A stretch of DNA of 64,000 nt from Cardiocondyla obscurior (Eukaryota; Arthropoda; Insecta; Hymenoptera; Formicidae). Shown in pieces: positions 61,757-64,000 of the stretch; the first letter of the stretch is position 1, and every line of letters begins with the position of its first letter. The stretch covers positions 3,852,001-3,916,000 of the forward strand of contig NC_091873.1 in NCBI RefSeq assembly GCF_019399895.1, written 5' to 3'. Below the pieces are notes generated by a model. The model saw only the letters and a list, made by a program, of their open reading frames with translations, was not told the origin of the DNA and did no database searches. The translations under genes and the position numbers were made by a program.

Positions 61757-62832
61757 CCTTGCTGAAACTTAAATAAAAATATTATTTAATTAATTAAATG
61801 TCAAATAATATATACTATATCGTACGATTAATATGACTTCAAAAAATTAAAATGACTTACTTCAACCCCCTTGAAATTATTGCATATATCGTTGTCTTTT
61901 TTTTTTTATTTTCCATAGTTTGACAGTACTCGTATTGTATACTAATCATAAACCTAAAATAATATAACACATTCAGTTTACCAATATTTTGGAAATCAAT
62001 AATTTATAAATTATAGCAGTCAAGTTGAACTGACTGATGTTCATCATTTTACAAGATAACATTTATTTTAAAATGATGAAGCTATTTTTATTCCTTTGAT
62101 TATCTTAAAAATCTTCGTCTTATTTTTCCTAACCTCAACAATTATTATTTTAAACATATATCTTTATTTAAAATAATTTACTTTATTGTTAGATTAATTT
62201 TTTTAATAATTTTATTTTTTATACTTTTACTCACTGTTAAACCGCTGTCATTTTGTTATTATTCCCTTATGATATAACACAAACGACATAATAAATCCGT
62301 CAACTTCAGAGTTTCTCAACGCCGTGTTTCCGAAAACATCTGATTCTTTTTTCTTTTCTATTTTAATGTGCATCTATCCGTTTTAAGATATCGGCACAAG
62401 AAAACATCTGAGAAGCATCAAGAGGTTAGTAGCAGAGAAACCAACTGAGAATCGTGGCTTTTACACGTAGAGATGCAGAGGCTCGTCCGATTGAAGACAC
62501 GCGCTTCGGCTGCCGTCAGATAGAGAAAAAGGCCAGAGCTACACACTGTCTGTCCTACTCTTTCGCGGTGTCGCCGGCAGTTATCGCAGATTTGCTTCTC
62601 GGCAACATCGTCGAGTTATAAGAAGAGAGCAGACATATATTCTTGACTCTCGCTTTTTGCGGCTATCACCAGTATCGCACAATCGTACTCGTCGCGGTAG
62701 TCCATTGTAATCTCGATGCCTTCGGTCTCTCAATAATCCGTCGCTAACTCGCATGAAGATCACGTTAATTTCGCTGCACTTACACATGACGCGAGACATT
62801 ATCACGTCTACTAACAAACATTAATGAAGTAC
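61757..62832. other. Upstream region of the Tctex1 gene
   Basis: Contains a strong minus-strand donor GGTTGAA|GTAAGT (exon end 61861) that could close a 5' UTR exon; splicing it to the next exon would put a stop in frame before the ATG, consistent with untranslated sequence. The promoter probably lies at 61900-62350. From 62400 to 62820 the DNA is GC-richer but holds no recognisable gene. Confidence 0.4.
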
Positions 62833-62947
62833 GCTTTCCTTTTAGTAGACACAGCCAACACAAGTGTCGTTTTGTCTTCGTTATTCTGTCAATATAAAAA
62901 AAGACAGAATGACACTTGTGTCGACTGAGTCTACTAAAAGAAAAGCA
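62833..62947. repeat. Inverted repeat (foldback), ~115 bp
   Basis: The arm at 62833-62877 (ctttccttttagtagac... acacaagtgtc) pairs imperfectly with 62901-62947 (gacacttgtgtc... gtctactaaaag). A second inner hairpin (attctgtc/gacagaat) sits between them. The form is that of a small foldback or MITE-like element. Confidence 0.6.
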
Positions 62948-63380
62948 GCCGAAATAAATAATTTTATATATGTTATGTTTTTTATTAAAATGCATTTATT
63001 AAACCCTTCTTAATTCCTTAAATCAATTCATGCAAAATGTATATTTTTCCTTTAACTATTAACTTATTTCGCGATGTCAAACTCAATTTATTATACAAAT
63101 ATATAATATGCATGCACATAAAATTTATTTTTTCGATTATTAATGTAAACTGTACATCGGTACGTCGTGATTTTTAAGATAACATTTTTGTAATGCTTAA
63201 AAATTGTTTAAACAATTTTTTTTACAAAAAAGTCACCCATCGGATTTAATTGTCGGACGGTGCTGCGAGTGAGACGGTACAAGTTTTTCCTCCGTATTGT
63301 TATTATTTTTAGTTAACAAATAGATTAATCGAAAACGGAGTGTCAAATTTTTATAATTTTTTTTTTGTTTAACATCGCAT

Positions 63381-63560
63381 AATATATTTTTTTAAAAAGG
63401 CATTTATTTTACTATTATATATACATAAAAACAATATTATTAATTCTTAACATCGCATATCCAATTAAATTATCCATATTAAAGCATATTTCGTTAATTA
63501 ATAATATTGTTTTTATGTATATATAATTAGTAAAATAAATAATTTTATAAAAAAATATAT
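63381..63560. repeat. Inverted repeat element, ~180 bp, AT-rich
   Basis: Arms of about 63 bp at 63381-63444 and 63494-63560 share long matches, for example atacataaaaacaatatta against its complement taatattgtttttatgtat. The loop is about 49 bp. The decamer aacatcgcat occurs just outside the left arm (63371-63380) and again in the loop (63449-63458). Confidence 0.65.
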
Positions 63561-63814
63561 TATTACATTATTTTTATTTCTCCTTTTCATATAATATTAT
63601 AATAATGAAATAAGATAATAAAAAAAAATACGTAACGTAAATTAAACCAGCGATTCCGCGCTTACTAGACCTGAGCCGCCCGCTCTGAACTACCACGCTG
63701 CTTCGAAATTAAGTATTAGATACTGTTCCGTACTTCCAGACAAAGGAAATGTTTAAACTAACTTTTTTTCTTATTTTTCAGTAGTACGTCGAATGGCTTT
63801 ACCAAATATTACTA

Positions 63815-63862
63815 GGAACACCAATCTTCAAACCTTACGAGTTTGAAGAAAATCGGTGTTCC
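63815..63862. repeat. Short imperfect hairpin
   Basis: ggaacaccaatcttcaaac (63815-63833) faces gtttgaagaaaatcggtgttcc (63841-63862) across a seven-base loop, with one bulge. The type is unknown; it could be an RNA hairpin or the end of a mobile element. Confidence 0.5.
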
Positions 63863-64000
63863 ATTGAGCGCGACCTTCCCTTGTAAGTACAAAACTAATG
63901 TGAATGAACATGCTACCCCTAATCATTTCAAGAATTTGCTCTAAATAAAGCAAACTAAAACTAAAACTGGAGATTCCTAGTTTTGCGAGATTTCTTCCAG

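Larger units (their letters stand above)
62948..64000. other. Right-edge DNA, no gene supported
   Basis: AT-rich DNA apart from the inverted repeats and a GC-richer piece at 63640-63720. No ORF of note and no convincing exon on either strand. A neighbouring gene may begin beyond the edge. Confidence 0.5.

Noticed and set aside
43103..62919. Shared 13-mer gaatgacacttgt at 43103-43115 and 62907-62919
   Set aside because: Tens of shared 13-mers are expected by chance in a window this size, so it does not link the two elements.

Overview
The window is eukaryotic and looks like an insect genome, most likely a hymenopteran such as an ant. It is intron-rich, the flanking DNA is AT-rich with many poly-A/T runs and microsatellites, coding exons are GC-rich and CpG-rich, and the best protein resemblance is to insect rhomboid-5. 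The species assignment is inference; no marker gene fixes it.

The main gene is one long + strand gene for an inactive rhomboid (iRhom, Drosophila rhomboid-5 type). Seventeen coding exons can be chained in frame from an ATG at 14424 to a TGA ending at 55242, giving about 1,865 residues. Exons 1-4 (14424-18285) encode a very long low-complexity cytosolic N-terminus with three tandem repeats of about 45 residues and dozens of Asp/Glu-Arg-Tyr/Phe motifs. A 24-kb intron follows. Exons 5-10 (42274-51856) carry the conserved iRhom cytosolic region. Exons 11-17 (52356-55242), including a 27-nt microexon, carry the first membrane segment, the Cys-rich luminal iRhom homology domain and the rhomboid membrane core. 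The core has lost catalytic Ser (GPAG in place of GxSG) but keeps several His residues.

The stop is followed by a possible 3' UTR of about 5.2 kb holding five Pumilio-type elements and ending at a strong AATAAA plus GT-rich site near 60425-60485. About 100 bp further, tail to tail on the - strand, lies a small gene (60709-61756) in four coding exons for a 165-residue Tctex1-type dynein light chain protein. None of its exons is long enough to appear as a substantial ORF; it was found by reading splice sites on the minus strand.

The first 14.4 kb, the 24-kb intron, the 6.5-kb intron before exon 8 and the last 2 kb hold no gene I can support. They contain simple repeats, a few GC-rich patches that could be promoters, a 358-bp element with 17-bp terminal inverted repeats (18554-18911), a possible piggyBac-like fragment before exon 6, and a cluster of inverted-repeat elements at the right edge (62833-63862). 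I found no rRNA, tRNA or CRISPR.
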